From Planctomycetota bacterium (GTDB taxonomy: Bacteria; Planctomycetota; Phycisphaerae; Tepidisphaerales; Tepidisphaeraceae): a DNA stretch of 64,000 nucleotides. The notes beneath the pieces were generated by a model. It was given only the letters and a program-made list of their open reading frames with translations, ran no database searches and was not told the DNA's origin. Within the stretch, counting starts at the first letter, position 1, and every line of letters begins with the position of its first letter. Shown here in pieces: positions 36,899-45,025 of the stretch. The stretch covers positions 1-64,000 of the forward strand of contig JAEZED010000069.1 in NCBI GenBank assembly GCA_023417885.1, in the 5' to 3' direction. The translations under genes were made by a program, and so were the position numbers.

Positions 36899-38167
36899 AT
36901 GACGAGTGGACAGACGACCGAATCGAAGCGGTTCCCCTTCACTGAGCGACGCCTCGCCGACCTGCCGAAGCCGGAAGCGCGGCGGACGCTCTACCACGAC
37001 GCCAAGTCCGCGCTGAAGTTTGAGATCACGCCGGCCGACTCGCGCACGTTCTACCTCGTGCAGCGCGTCAACGGGCGCCCGAAGCGCGTCCGCATCGGTG
37101 CATGGCCCGAACTGACGATCGAGGCGGCGCGGAGGCTCGCCATCGGCAAGAGCGCCGACATCGCTAACGGCATCGACCCCGTGGAGCAGGCGAGGGCGAA
37201 AGAGGCAGAGTCGCAGCGTGACGGGTACAGCTTTGAGGATGCCGTCAACGACTACCTGAACGACCGGAAGGCACAGGGGCGAGTGAAGGCCGGCACGGAG
37301 GCGGAATACCGGCGGCTGGTCGATAAGCACCTCGCCGACTGGAAGCCGCGCCCCCTGGCCAGAATCGACAAGCCGGCCATCCTCGCCAAGCACCGGCACG
37401 TTGGCGTCCGCAACGGGAAGGCAACGGCCAACGCGCTGATGCGCGTCGTGCGGGCCGTGCTGGCGTTTGCAACGGACATGGATCGCCTCGACAAGAACCC
37501 CGCCGCCGTGCTGCGCGGGAAGTGGTTCGAGGACGTGGCGCGGGACACCGTGATTCCGGCCGAGAAGATCCCCGACTGGCGGGCGGCGCTGGTGAAGCTG
37601 CGAGACGAGAAGCCCGAGGGGATGGCCGTTGCCGCTGATATGCTGGATCTCATCCTGTTGACCGGGCTCCGAAAGGGAGAGGCCCGGCGCATCAAGTGGG
37701 CCGACGTGGACGAGGGGGCCGGCGTGCTGAGCATCCACGAAACCAAGAACAAGCTGCCGCTGCGACTGCCGATCACGCCCGCAATGGCAGAGATACTGGC
37801 CCGCCGCGCCAAGGCCCGCCGCGGCCGTTCGGCGTGGGTATTCCCGAGCGTCGGCAACCGGCGAAGCGAGGATGGCCCAATGCGCGAGCCGCGGCACGCG
37901 ATGGCAGAGATCGAAGCGGAGACGGGAATCAGCGTGACGGTTCACGACCTGCGCCGCACGTTTATCAGCATCGCCGCCCCGCTGGTGCCTGGGCCTGTGC
38001 TGAAGGCCCTCGTGAACCACAAGGCCCACAAATCCGGCGACGTGACACAGCGGCACTACGTCCGCCTCACGCCGGAGCAGTTGCGGCCACATCTCCAGGC
38101 GGTTCAAGCGGCGATGGGCGCCGCACCGCCGCCCCTGCCGGATGGCAGGATGCGCGTCGTCGCGTGA
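36899..38167 (+). CDS. int: P4-type tyrosine recombinase (integrase)
   Basis: 422 residues; ATG preceded by GAGGTG. The N-terminal DUF4102-like DNA-binding domain (about 15-100, FTERRLADLP and RVRIGAWPELTIEAAR) is followed by a core-binding domain and the catalytic domain. Catalytic residues are visible: Arg258 (TGLRKGEARR), His349 and Arg352 (HDLRR), His374, and nucleophile Tyr387 (HYVRL). It lies 160 bp inside the left attachment site and points inward. Such integrases commonly use tRNA genes, matching the tRNA-Tyr target. Confidence 0.93.
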   Translation: MTSGQTTESKRFPFTERRLADLPKPEARRTLYHDAKSALKFEITPADSRTFYLVQRVNGRPKRVRIGAWPELTIEAARRLAIGKSADIANGIDPVEQARAKEAESQRDGYSFEDAVNDYLNDRKAQGRVKAGTEAEYRRLVDKHLADWKPRPLARIDKPAILAKHRHVGVRNGKATANALMRVVRAVLAFATDMDRLDKNPAAVLRGKWFEDVARDTVIPAEKIPDWRAALVKLRDEKPEGMAVAADMLDLILLTGLRKGEARRIKWADVDEGAGVLSIHETKNKLPLRLPITPAMAEILARRAKARRGRSAWVFPSVGNRRSEDGPMREPRHAMAEIEAETGISVTVHDLRRTFISIAAPLVPGPVLKALVNHKAHKSGDVTQRHYVRLTPEQLRPHLQAVQAAMGAAPPPLPDGRMRVVA

Positions 38168-38247
38168 CGACCGCCACACAAAGTCACGCCCCGCCGGCCG
38201 AGAACGCGAATCAACAGCCGAACGGGGCGCAACAAGGAGTCAGCATC

Positions 38248-38649
38248 ATGTCCGCAGACCGCTATGGCCAGCAAGACACATTCTACGTCCGAAGGGAGAT
38301 GGACGCGGGAATCGAAGTCCGGCAAGTAACCGGGAGGCTGATCGTCAACGGGAGCGATGTGTGCGTCCACGTTGACCGGGGCGACAAGACCATCACGGTC
38401 ACCGACAACGTTCACTACTCGAGCTTCCTCGCCGGCCTGCGGGCCGCGCGCACGATGGCGGCCACCTCGCCGAGCGTCGCAGTCCGCGGCATTTTGCACA
38501 CTGTCGAGTTCACGGAGGATCTTCCGTACGACGGCGGCGCCGTGCTCGTGGATGATTGCGGCGGAAAGCGGCACGCGAGGATCTGGAGGCTCTGCCCGAT
38601 CCATCAGGCGTTCGACATGCTGAAGCAGCTCGCCGGAGGTGGATCATGA
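38248..38649 (+). CDS. Element protein of unknown function
   Basis: 133 residues from the ATG at 38248, with AAGGAG eight bases upstream. Features: GIEVRQVTGRLIVNGSDVCV and VHYSSFLAGLRAARTM, a mixed alpha/beta soluble protein without signal or membrane segment. No family recognised. Stop overlaps the next start as ATGA, so the two are coupled. Probably an early gene of the element, by position after the integrase. Confidence 0.65.
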   Translation: MSADRYGQQDTFYVRREMDAGIEVRQVTGRLIVNGSDVCVHVDRGDKTITVTDNVHYSSFLAGLRAARTMAATSPSVAVRGILHTVEFTEDLPYDGGAVLVDDCGGKRHARIWRLCPIHQAFDMLKQLAGGGS

Positions 38650-39188
38650 GTAAGGCGAGCGAAGCATTCGCACGACAACTGAAGTCCAACAAGAGCCTCC
38701 GCATTGCTGTTGATCGCGCGATGGAGGGGTTCCGCGCAACGGTTCCCCTCCTGGTCGCCGCCAGCAGGGAAGCCATCGCCGAGTGGGAGGAGGAAACCGG
38801 CATCCCCTGGCCGCGGTCGGAAGCCGATAGTTACCGGTTCGCCGCACGCGCCGGTCTCTCACCCGACCGGATTCTAGATGGGCAGTGGAACACCAGCGAC
38901 ATCGGGGCGATCCTGCAAGGGCAGATCGACGCGCAGGCGAAGGAGCGCGAGCGAGCCGCTCAGAAGGTTGTCCCGAAGTTCCTGCCGGCTCGCGCCCTGA
39001 TCGAGCACTGCGGGGTCCCGGCGGGCAATCGAGCGAAAGCTGCCGAGCAGAAGCTCAACCGGCTTCGCGAGAGTGGCAAACTGCCGAAGCTCGCCGTCCG
39101 GGAGAACGAGATCCGCGGCACCCGCGAGGCGAAGTACGAGTACGACGTGAAGCTCTGCCGGCCCTACCTAATGGGCGATGTATCTTGA
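38646..39188 (+). CDS. Element protein of unknown function, possibly DNA-binding
   Basis: 180 residues from ATG 38646 (GGAGGTG upstream), coupled to the preceding gene by ATGA. The N-terminal half is helical (MSKASEAFARQLKSNKSLRI); the C-terminal half contains ALIEHCGVPAGNRAKAAEQK and NRLRESGKLP, which could be a helix-turn-helix, followed by a short positively charged tail. It ends before a strong terminator at 39225. No family is recognised; regulation is a guess. Confidence 0.65.
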   Translation: MSKASEAFARQLKSNKSLRIAVDRAMEGFRATVPLLVAASREAIAEWEEETGIPWPRSEADSYRFAARAGLSPDRILDGQWNTSDIGAILQGQIDAQAKERERAAQKVVPKFLPARALIEHCGVPAGNRAKAAEQKLNRLRESGKLPKLAVRENEIRGTREAKYEYDVKLCRPYLMGDVS

Positions 39189-39224
39189 CTGTATTCCGAC
39201 GAGCGCCACGAGCATTTTTTCCCC

Positions 39225-39252
39225 AAGCCCGCCATAGTCGGCGGGCTTTTCT
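39225..39252 (+). terminator. Rho-independent terminator after the integrase-side genes
   Basis: AGCCCGCC and GGCGGGCT form a perfect 8-bp stem around ATAGTC, followed by TTTCTCG. It lies 37 bp after the 180-residue gene and separates the integrase-side unit from the excisionase/replication unit. Confidence 0.8.
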
Positions 39253-39312
39253 CGTGTATTTCGAACGTCTTTAGACACACCATGTCATAGCAGCCGGGCA
39301 TCTAGTGGGTGT

Positions 39313-39531
39313 ATGCAGCAACACCCAACACCCGCCGCCGATGCCGGCCTAATCCCGGAAGCGTCCGCCGCCCGCAGGCTAGGTCTCGCCGTCGCCACCC
39401 TTCGGACGTGGCGCTGCCGACGAAAGGGGCCGCCGTTCGTGAAGGTCGGACGCGCCGTCCGCTACTCGACCGACGACCTCGACCGCTACCTATCCGCCCG
39501 GCGCGTCGCGCCCGAGGGGGAAGGCCGATGA
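39313..39531 (+). CDS. Excisionase-family helix-turn-helix protein
   Basis: 72 residues. LIPEASAARRLGLAVATLRT is a helix-turn-helix of the MerR-like/HTH_17 excisionase class, followed by KGPPFVKVGRAVRYSTDDLD, the typical wing, and a C-terminal helix. In comparable elements such proteins (AlpA/Xis type) direct excision or activate the integrase. First gene of the second transcription unit; its stop overlaps the next small frame as ATGA. Confidence 0.83.
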   Translation: MQQHPTPAADAGLIPEASAARRLGLAVATLRTWRCRRKGPPFVKVGRAVRYSTDDLDRYLSARRVAPEGEGR

Positions 39532-39656
39532 GCCGCGACCCCGCGCTTATCGCCGCGGAGTTCAATCGGCGCCGCGGCCGCGCCCTGGCCGAAGTGACGG
39601 CGTTGCCCTTGCATGGCCGGCGCTGGGCGCCCGCCTGCGCCGCGAGCACGAAGTGA
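39528..39656 (+). CDS. Small basic element protein (42 residues), uncertain
   Basis: Starts within the excisionase stop (ATGA) and ends in a GTGA overlap with the next gene, so it fits a chain of coupled genes. Sequence is Arg- and Ala-rich (AAEFNRRRGRALAEV). No family is recognised. It could be only a coupling peptide, or not expressed. Confidence 0.4.
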   Translation: MSRDPALIAAEFNRRRGRALAEVTALPLHGRRWAPACAASTK

Positions 39657-40054
39657 CGGCCGGCGACTTCGACGGCTGGCCCGAGTACGCGAGCCTGTTC
39701 CGCATCGCGTTGCTCGTGGCGGACAAGTCACCGCCGGAGACCCCGCCGGCAGTCCAGCGCGAGGCCGCAGTCGTCATCGGGCTTCGGCGACTGGAGCGGA
39801 TGGAGGAATGCGCCATCCCGCCGAGTGACGCCGCATGGCTTGCAGTGTGGGGAACGTGGCAGGGGCCGGCTGCCCTCATCCACCCGGACGGAGACGAGGC
39901 CGACGTTTTCAACCTTCCGCTACCGGCGGATCGCTTCGCCATCGCCATCGGCGAGGCTCGACAACTTCAGCGAAAGCTTGACGCCGCACGCCAGCATGCC
40001 GACGCATCCCGCCGGCACGCTCTGGCGGCCGCGCGTGCATTGGAGGCCGCGTGA
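39653..40054 (+). CDS. Element protein of unknown function
   Basis: 133 residues from a GTG overlapping the previous stop. The N-terminal half is helical (EYASLFRIALLVADKSPPET) and the C-terminal 40 residues form an Ala/Arg-rich helix or coiled coil (IGEARQLQRKLDAARQHAD). No family recognised. It is coupled to the ATPase gene by GTGA, so it may be an accessory of replication. Uncertain. Confidence 0.6.
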   Translation: MTAGDFDGWPEYASLFRIALLVADKSPPETPPAVQREAAVVIGLRRLERMEECAIPPSDAAWLAVWGTWQGPAALIHPDGDEADVFNLPLPADRFAIAIGEARQLQRKLDAARQHADASRRHALAAARALEAA

Positions 40055-41304
40055 GTTCACTGACCGACTTCGATGTGATGGAACGCTACGAAGGCTCCAA
40101 CGGCAAAGCGTTACCACGGGTAACACTTCCCGGCAGAAACGACGGCGCGCAGGGGGAAGTTTGGGAACCCGGGTTCCCAAAACCCGGCGCGAGTGGTTCG
40201 TCAGATTTCTGTCGAACCACTCCAGCGGATGGCGCCCCCACCGTCAGCCTCATCGACCTGTCGGCGGTGGATCCGAAGCCGATCCTCTGGCTCTGGCCCG
40301 GACGCATCGCCCTGGGCAAGTTGACGATGCTCGCCGGAGACCCCGGCACAGGAAAGAGCTGCCTGAGCTGCGACCTGGCGTCGCGAACGAGCACCGGCAT
40401 TGGCTGGCCCGACGGCGCAGCATGCGAACGGGGCGGCGTGGTGCTCATGAGCGCCGAAGACGACGTGGAGGACACCATCGTTCCGCGGCTCATCGCGGCA
40501 TCCGCAGACCGAAGCATGATCCGGGCCGTGGAAGGGATCGCCTTCCACGACGAGACCGGCACACCGCGAGAGCGGCCGCTGACGCTGGACGAGCTGGGGC
40601 ATGTTCGCGAGGCGATCGAAGCAACGCCCGACTGCCGGCTCCTGGTCATCGACCCGATCAGCGCGTTCCTGCCACCGGGCAACGACGGGCACAACAACGC
40701 CGAGGTGCGCGGCCTACTGGCGCCGCTGGCAAGGCTCGCGGCCGAAACGTGCGTCGCGGTGGTGATGGTCTCGCACCTGAACAAGAGCAGCGGCGGCAAG
40801 GCGATGTATCGCACGATGGGCTCACTGGCGTTCAACGCAGCGGCCCGCGCGTCGTGGCTCGTCACGAAGGACAAGGACGACCCCGCCCGCCGCCTGTTCC
40901 TGCCCGTCAAGAACAACATCGGCCCCGATTGCAGCGGGCTCGCCTACCGGCTCGAGAACCACGGGCACGGGATCGTTGTCGCGTGGGAGGCGGACGCCAT
41001 CGCAACGACGGCGGACGATGCCCTGGGCGAAGGCGGGCCGCGGGCCGTGGCTCACGACGAGGCAGCGCAGTTCATCGCCGAATGTCTGGCCGGCGGGCCG
41101 AAGCACTGGGACGAGATCGAGGCCGACGGCGTGCTGGGCGGACACGCCAAGTGGACGCTCGTGTCCGCCCGCAAAGCGGTCGCGGAATGCATCCGGGAAC
41201 CCGGCGCAAGGGGCCGATGGCTCTGGCAACTTAGGGTTCAAACCCCAATCACCAAAAGTACCAAAGAAGACCTAAGAAGCCCAAACAAGCCCAAAGAAGG
41301 GTGA
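40051..41304 (+). CDS. RepA-like AAA ATPase / replicative helicase-type protein
   Basis: 417 residues from a GTG start coupled to the previous gene. The central RecA-type domain has Walker A GDPGTGKS (96-103), an ED pair after SAEDDVED, Walker B CRLLVIDP (Asp201), and SHLNKSSGGK (about 241-250), the pattern of AAA_25/RepA hexameric helicases found in plasmids and phages. The C-terminal part (KHWDEIEADGVLGG) looks like a winged helix. Role inferred: replication of the excised element. The coding 3' end runs into an inverted decamer array, a candidate origin. Confidence 0.82.
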   Translation: MSSLTDFDVMERYEGSNGKALPRVTLPGRNDGAQGEVWEPGFPKPGASGSSDFCRTTPADGAPTVSLIDLSAVDPKPILWLWPGRIALGKLTMLAGDPGTGKSCLSCDLASRTSTGIGWPDGAACERGGVVLMSAEDDVEDTIVPRLIAASADRSMIRAVEGIAFHDETGTPRERPLTLDELGHVREAIEATPDCRLLVIDPISAFLPPGNDGHNNAEVRGLLAPLARLAAETCVAVVMVSHLNKSSGGKAMYRTMGSLAFNAAARASWLVTKDKDDPARRLFLPVKNNIGPDCSGLAYRLENHGHGIVVAWEADAIATTADDALGEGGPRAVAHDEAAQFIAECLAGGPKHWDEIEADGVLGGHAKWTLVSARKAVAECIREPGARGRWLWQLRVQTPITKSTKEDLRSPNKPKEG

Positions 41305-41345
41305 GGCTTGTTTGGCCTTGTTTGGGCTACTTCGGGCTTGTTTGG
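41261..41345. repeat. Inverted array of 10-bp repeats, candidate replication origin or Rep-binding site
   Basis: Four forward decamers (CCAAAGAAGA 41261, CCTAAGAAGC 41271, CCAAACAAGC 41281, CCAAAGAAGG 41291), a 5-bp centre holding the ATPase stop, then four reversed decamers (GCTTGTTTGG 41306, CCTTGTTTGG 41316, GCTACTTCGG 41326, GCTTGTTTGG 41336). GCTTGTTTGG is the exact reverse complement of CCAAACAAGC, and 41278-41289 pairs perfectly with 41317-41328. The 10-bp period puts copies on one face of the helix. Confidence 0.65.
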
Positions 41346-41367
41346 ATGTTTTGGGAGACCCCCAAAG

Positions 41368-41988
41368 ATGGCCGAAACCTATCACATCACGTTCATCCCC
41401 GAGCCTGGCGACGACCGCCCCGCTGGCGTCCGCGTTCGCCAGATGCTCAAGGACGCCTTCAGGCGCCACCGGCTGCGTTGCGTGGCCGTGGATGGTAGCG
41501 TCGCGCAGGAGCCGCCGGAGGCAGGAGAGGCGGCAGACGGGGCGAAAGCGGCAGGAGGGGCCGCTGTGGCGCCTCTAGTTTCCCCTGAAGGCAATTCCGA
41601 AACGCGACGCCAGCGGGAACTGCCGGGTCGCACCTGTGCCAGTAGTTGTGACACGCGCGAAATCATCCTCGCCGGCATCGCGTCCGACCTCGCCTTTTGG
41701 GGCTCACGCGAGCGCTTCGAGGAGCTAAACGGCCTGGCCCGCAAGACGGCCGGCCGTGACTTCGAGCGATGCCAGCGAGCCCGCCTCGCCTGTGCTGTCG
41801 AATACGACCCGCGGCAATGGCTGGGCTACCCGCCGACCGCCGCCGACCGCCAGCGATTCAGCCGCGAGCTATCACGGATGGAGGCGGATGGCCTGGTGGA
41901 GCGCCTCTACGGGAACACCGGCACCCGATGCACGCACGTCCGCCTGCTGGCGCTGCCGACCGACTTCAACCGCGGAGGCCTGGAGTGA
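41368..41988 (+). CDS. Element protein with C-terminal winged-helix-like region
   Basis: 206 residues from the ATG at 41368; the start is placed there because the frame before it runs through the decamer array. The N-terminus (AETYHITFIPEPGDDRPAGV) is a small beta domain, the middle is a low-complexity Ala/Gly stretch, and the C-terminal 80 residues (RFSRELSRMEADGLVERLYG) resemble a winged helix. Unknown function; a regulator or replication partner is possible given the adjacent array and ATPase. Confidence 0.65.
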   Translation: MAETYHITFIPEPGDDRPAGVRVRQMLKDAFRRHRLRCVAVDGSVAQEPPEAGEAADGAKAAGGAAVAPLVSPEGNSETRRQRELPGRTCASSCDTREIILAGIASDLAFWGSRERFEELNGLARKTAGRDFERCQRARLACAVEYDPRQWLGYPPTAADRQRFSRELSRMEADGLVERLYGNTGTRCTHVRLLALPTDFNRGGLE

Positions 41989-42257
41989 GCAAGCCGCGAG
42001 ACTTGCGTGCCCGTCGGCCGTGGACGCCGCCCGTTCCACAGTATGACCGGGAATACCCGGTTGTGCGGGTGACGAAGCCGCGATGCCCGCAATGCGGCTC
42101 GCCGAATCACCGGCTAATCCGCACGCACTATCGGAGCGAGGCACTGACAGTCCAGCGTCGCGAGTGCCGTGTTTGCCGCCTCATCTTCTACGTGCAGGCG
42201 TGGAGCGGCGGCGCCACCGAGAAACCACTGAGGCGCGCGAAGCGGAATCTCGGGTAG
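41985..42257 (+). CDS. Small zinc-ribbon protein
   Basis: 90 residues from a GTG (GGAGG upstream; GTGA overlap). Four cysteines form a ribbon: CPQCGSPNH and, 30 residues later, CRVCRLIFYV. The layout (CxxC, basic segment, CxxC, aromatic tail) recalls Ogr/Delta phage activators and transposon or terminase zinc ribbons, without a firm match. It lies directly before the virion genes, a position that would suit a late-gene activator. That role is inference. Confidence 0.7.
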   Translation: MSKPRDLRARRPWTPPVPQYDREYPVVRVTKPRCPQCGSPNHRLIRTHYRSEALTVQRRECRVCRLIFYVQAWSGGATEKPLRRAKRNLG

Positions 42258-42319
42258 GCACAAATCTGCCAACCCGATTCACACCGAAGGTTATCCGGTA
42301 TTCGGAAAAGCCGAACAGG

Positions 42320-44335
42320 ATGGGAACGGGCGGCGATACTGAATGTAACGAAATGCAGACTCTAACACTCCGAGCACCTGCGACGGTTCAACTGAACGCG
42401 CGAGGCACGAAGCCAGCGACGGCAACGATGCTCGCTTACGGCGGCGGGCCGATGCGCCCGCACACCACAGCGAAGCTGAAGCATCCGCTGGTCGTTGACC
42501 TTGCCGGCACCACCCTGCCGGATTCGTTCCCGCTGCACGCCGACCACGACACGCGCCTCGACGGCATCGCCGGACACGGCCGCGCTGCCGTGAGCGACGG
42601 CAAGCTCTATGCCGAAGGAACGATCTCCCGCACGTCAACCGCGGGGAGCAAGATCCTCAGCCTTCACGGCGACGGATTCCGCTTTCAGGCGAGCGTCGGG
42701 ATGGATTTCACCGCGGCCGAGTTCATCGCCGACGGGAAGACCGTTCACGTCAACGGCCGCACGCTCGCCGGCCCCCTCTTTGTCATTCGCGCGTCCACGC
42801 TGAAGGAGATCAGCCTGGTATCCATCGGCGCCGACGCTGAAGCCACTGTTTCAATCGCCGCAAGCCGCGGCAAAGGAAAAGCAATGCCGTTCCACAAGAA
42901 CCGCGGCGAGGGCGACCCCGCCGCCGAAGACACGCTCCAAGCAATCGAAGCAGCCGCCGAGGAGCCCGGCCGCATCCTTCGAGTCGAGGCCGACGGGCGG
43001 ATCGTGCGTGGCGAGCCCGAGCGTATCGAGCGCCCCACCACGCCGACCGAGGCAGCGATGCTGGAGGCCAAGCGCATCGCGAAGGTTCAGGCGCTCACCG
43101 CCGGATATCCCGACATCACGGCACAGGCGATTGCCGACGACTGGAGCATCGGCCGCGTGCAACAGCGGATGGAGCTCGAGAAGCTCAAGGCCGAGCGCCG
43201 TCCCGCTCCCGCCGGGATCTACGGATCCCGCGCTCAACAGGTCAAGCCTCAGGCCATCATCGAAGCCGCTCTGCTGCGCCGCGTGGGCCTGGAGGAGGTG
43301 GCCGAGAAGTCCCTGGGCGAGGCGGCGCTTGCCGCGTCCTACGGGATGGAGCACACGATGGACCTTGTCCGGCTGGCGATGGTCAGCGAAGGCCGCGAGT
43401 GCGCCGGCATGTCCCGCCAGGAGTTGGCCGCCGCCGGCTTCTCCACGATGAGCCTCCCCAACGCGCTGTCCAACGTGGCCGGCAAGATGCTCATCGAGGC
43501 GTACACCGAGGCACCATCCACATGGCAGGCGTTCGCCGCGAAGCGCACCGCGAACAACTTCCACGAGAAGAAGGACATCCGCCCCTCGACGCTGGGCTCG
43601 CTTGACCAGTTGGCGCCGGACGGAGAGATCAGGCACGCGACGATTGACGAGTCCACGTACACGTTCTCCGTCGCGACGTTCGCGAAGATGCTCCGCATCA
43701 CCCGCAAGGATCTCATCAACGACGACATCGGCTACTTCCAGCAGATCGCCGAGAGCTTCGGGCGCAACGCCCGCCGCAAGCTCAACGACCTGGTGTACGG
43801 GACGCTGCTGAACGCCGGAAGCCACTTCCACACCAACAACGGCAACCTTCTCACGGGTGCCGATAGCGCCCTGAGCATCGACTCCCTCACGGCTGCCGTG
43901 CAGGCGATGATGACGCAGCGCGACGCCGAGGGCAACGACCTCGACCTCTCGCCCGCCGTGCTGGTCGTCCCGCCGGAGCTTCGCGAGTTGGCCATGCAGA
44001 TCATCAACTCGTCGGAGGTCCGCGACGGCGGCGCCACTGGCATCTATGGCACCGGCAACGTTCACCACAAGGCACTTACGCTCGCCGTGGAGCCGCGCCT
44101 GTCGAATACCGACAAGTTCAGCGAGGCCAGCGCCACGGCCTGGTACCTGTTCGGCTCACCGGCCACCGTGCCGATGAGCGTGGCGTTCCTCGACGGCAAG
44201 CAGGAGCCGACCGTCGAATACTTCGGTCTCGACAGCGACCCGAGCACGCTGGGCGCGACGTGGCGCGTGTATCACGACTTCGGATCGGCGATGGCCGACC
44301 CGAAGGCCGCCGTCAAGTCCACCGGAACCGCCTAA
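42320..44335 (+). CDS. Prohead protease - major capsid protein fusion (HK97-fold)
   Basis: About 671 residues from ATG 42320; ATG 42353 (MQTLTLRAP) is an equally plausible start and neither has a strong ribosome site. The N-terminal 190 residues are an HK97-type prohead protease (ADHDTRLDGIAGHGRAAV; GFRFQASVGMD with the likely catalytic Ser; LKEISLVSIGAD). A charged linker or delta-like region (about 195-300) leads to a Mu gpT/HK97-fold capsid domain (FHEKKDIRPSTL, FAKMLRITRKDLINDDIGYF, AMQIINSSEVRDGG). Such fusions are known in phages; the protease would cut itself off during capsid maturation. Confidence 0.88.
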   Translation: MGTGGDTECNEMQTLTLRAPATVQLNARGTKPATATMLAYGGGPMRPHTTAKLKHPLVVDLAGTTLPDSFPLHADHDTRLDGIAGHGRAAVSDGKLYAEGTISRTSTAGSKILSLHGDGFRFQASVGMDFTAAEFIADGKTVHVNGRTLAGPLFVIRASTLKEISLVSIGADAEATVSIAASRGKGKAMPFHKNRGEGDPAAEDTLQAIEAAAEEPGRILRVEADGRIVRGEPERIERPTTPTEAAMLEAKRIAKVQALTAGYPDITAQAIADDWSIGRVQQRMELEKLKAERRPAPAGIYGSRAQQVKPQAIIEAALLRRVGLEEVAEKSLGEAALAASYGMEHTMDLVRLAMVSEGRECAGMSRQELAAAGFSTMSLPNALSNVAGKMLIEAYTEAPSTWQAFAAKRTANNFHEKKDIRPSTLGSLDQLAPDGEIRHATIDESTYTFSVATFAKMLRITRKDLINDDIGYFQQIAESFGRNARRKLNDLVYGTLLNAGSHFHTNNGNLLTGADSALSIDSLTAAVQAMMTQRDAEGNDLDLSPAVLVVPPELRELAMQIINSSEVRDGGATGIYGTGNVHHKALTLAVEPRLSNTDKFSEASATAWYLFGSPATVPMSVAFLDGKQEPTVEYFGLDSDPSTLGATWRVYHDFGSAMADPKAAVKSTGTA

Positions 44336-44374
44336 TCCCCTGCGGCGGGCCGTGCTTCGGCGCGCGTCCGCACC

Positions 44375-44411
44375 GGCCCGGCGGGGCCTGGACTACACCC
44401 CGCCGGGCCTT
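44375..44411 (+). terminator. Strong hairpin after the capsid gene
   Basis: GGCCCGGCGGGG and CCCCGCCGGGCC form a perfect 12-bp stem around an 11-base loop, followed by TTCCC. It may terminate, partly terminate or stabilise the capsid mRNA relative to the tail genes. The short T-run makes full termination uncertain. Confidence 0.55.
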
Positions 44412-44521
44412 CCCGAAATTCATTGCGCGCGTGTTCCCCCGTTTCCCCGTCCCGTGCCTGGTCGGCGGGGGGCGGGGGGCACGGAAGGCGCAAAGTCCCA
44501 CCAACGTCGAAGGAACCCCCA

Positions 44522-45013
44522 ATGAAGCGCACGCAGTTCAATAGCAAGAGCGGCAAGGTCTACGACCTGGCCCTGGACATCACGAAGGTGAAGGCCGTTC
44601 AGAAGCATTGCGGCGTGAACCTCAACGAGCTTGCCACCGCCGCCCCCGTTCTCGGAAGCGATGTCGTGAAGCTGGTTGACACCCTCTGGCTCATCTGCCG
44701 GGCGCAGGCCGAGGCGCTGGAGGTGGACGACGAGACCTTCGGCCGCGACTTCGACGGCGACTCCATCGAGGCCGCATCGACCGCCCTGATGTACGCGATG
44801 GCCGAATGGACGAGCAGCGATCGCCGGGAGCAGGCCGTCGCCTTCGTGGACAAGATGGTCGGGCATCAAAAGGCGCTGGCGAAAGCGGCGACCGAGGCGC
44901 TGGAGAGCGGTTCGGTTGACGCCGCCCTGGACGCGCAGCTTCAGGCCTTTACCGGCACGTTCAGCAAGCTGCGGGCGGCGACGGCGCCCGTTGCCAGCAA
45001 GCTCATCAACTAA
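44522..45013 (+). CDS. Probable tail assembly chaperone
   Basis: 163 residues from ATG 44522 with AAGGA seven bases upstream. A small acidic helical protein directly before the tape-measure gene, the conserved position of tail assembly chaperones. VVKLVDTLWLICRAQAEALE and DDETFGRDFDGDSI resemble the LWLxCRxQ and DEDFG patterns of chaperone-type proteins. No -1 slippery site was identified near its end. Assigned mostly by position. Confidence 0.6.
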   Translation: MKRTQFNSKSGKVYDLALDITKVKAVQKHCGVNLNELATAAPVLGSDVVKLVDTLWLICRAQAEALEVDDETFGRDFDGDSIEAASTALMYAMAEWTSSDRREQAVAFVDKMVGHQKALAKAATEALESGSVDAALDAQLQAFTGTFSKLRAATAPVASKLIN

Positions 45014-45025
45014 CTGGAGTGGCGC

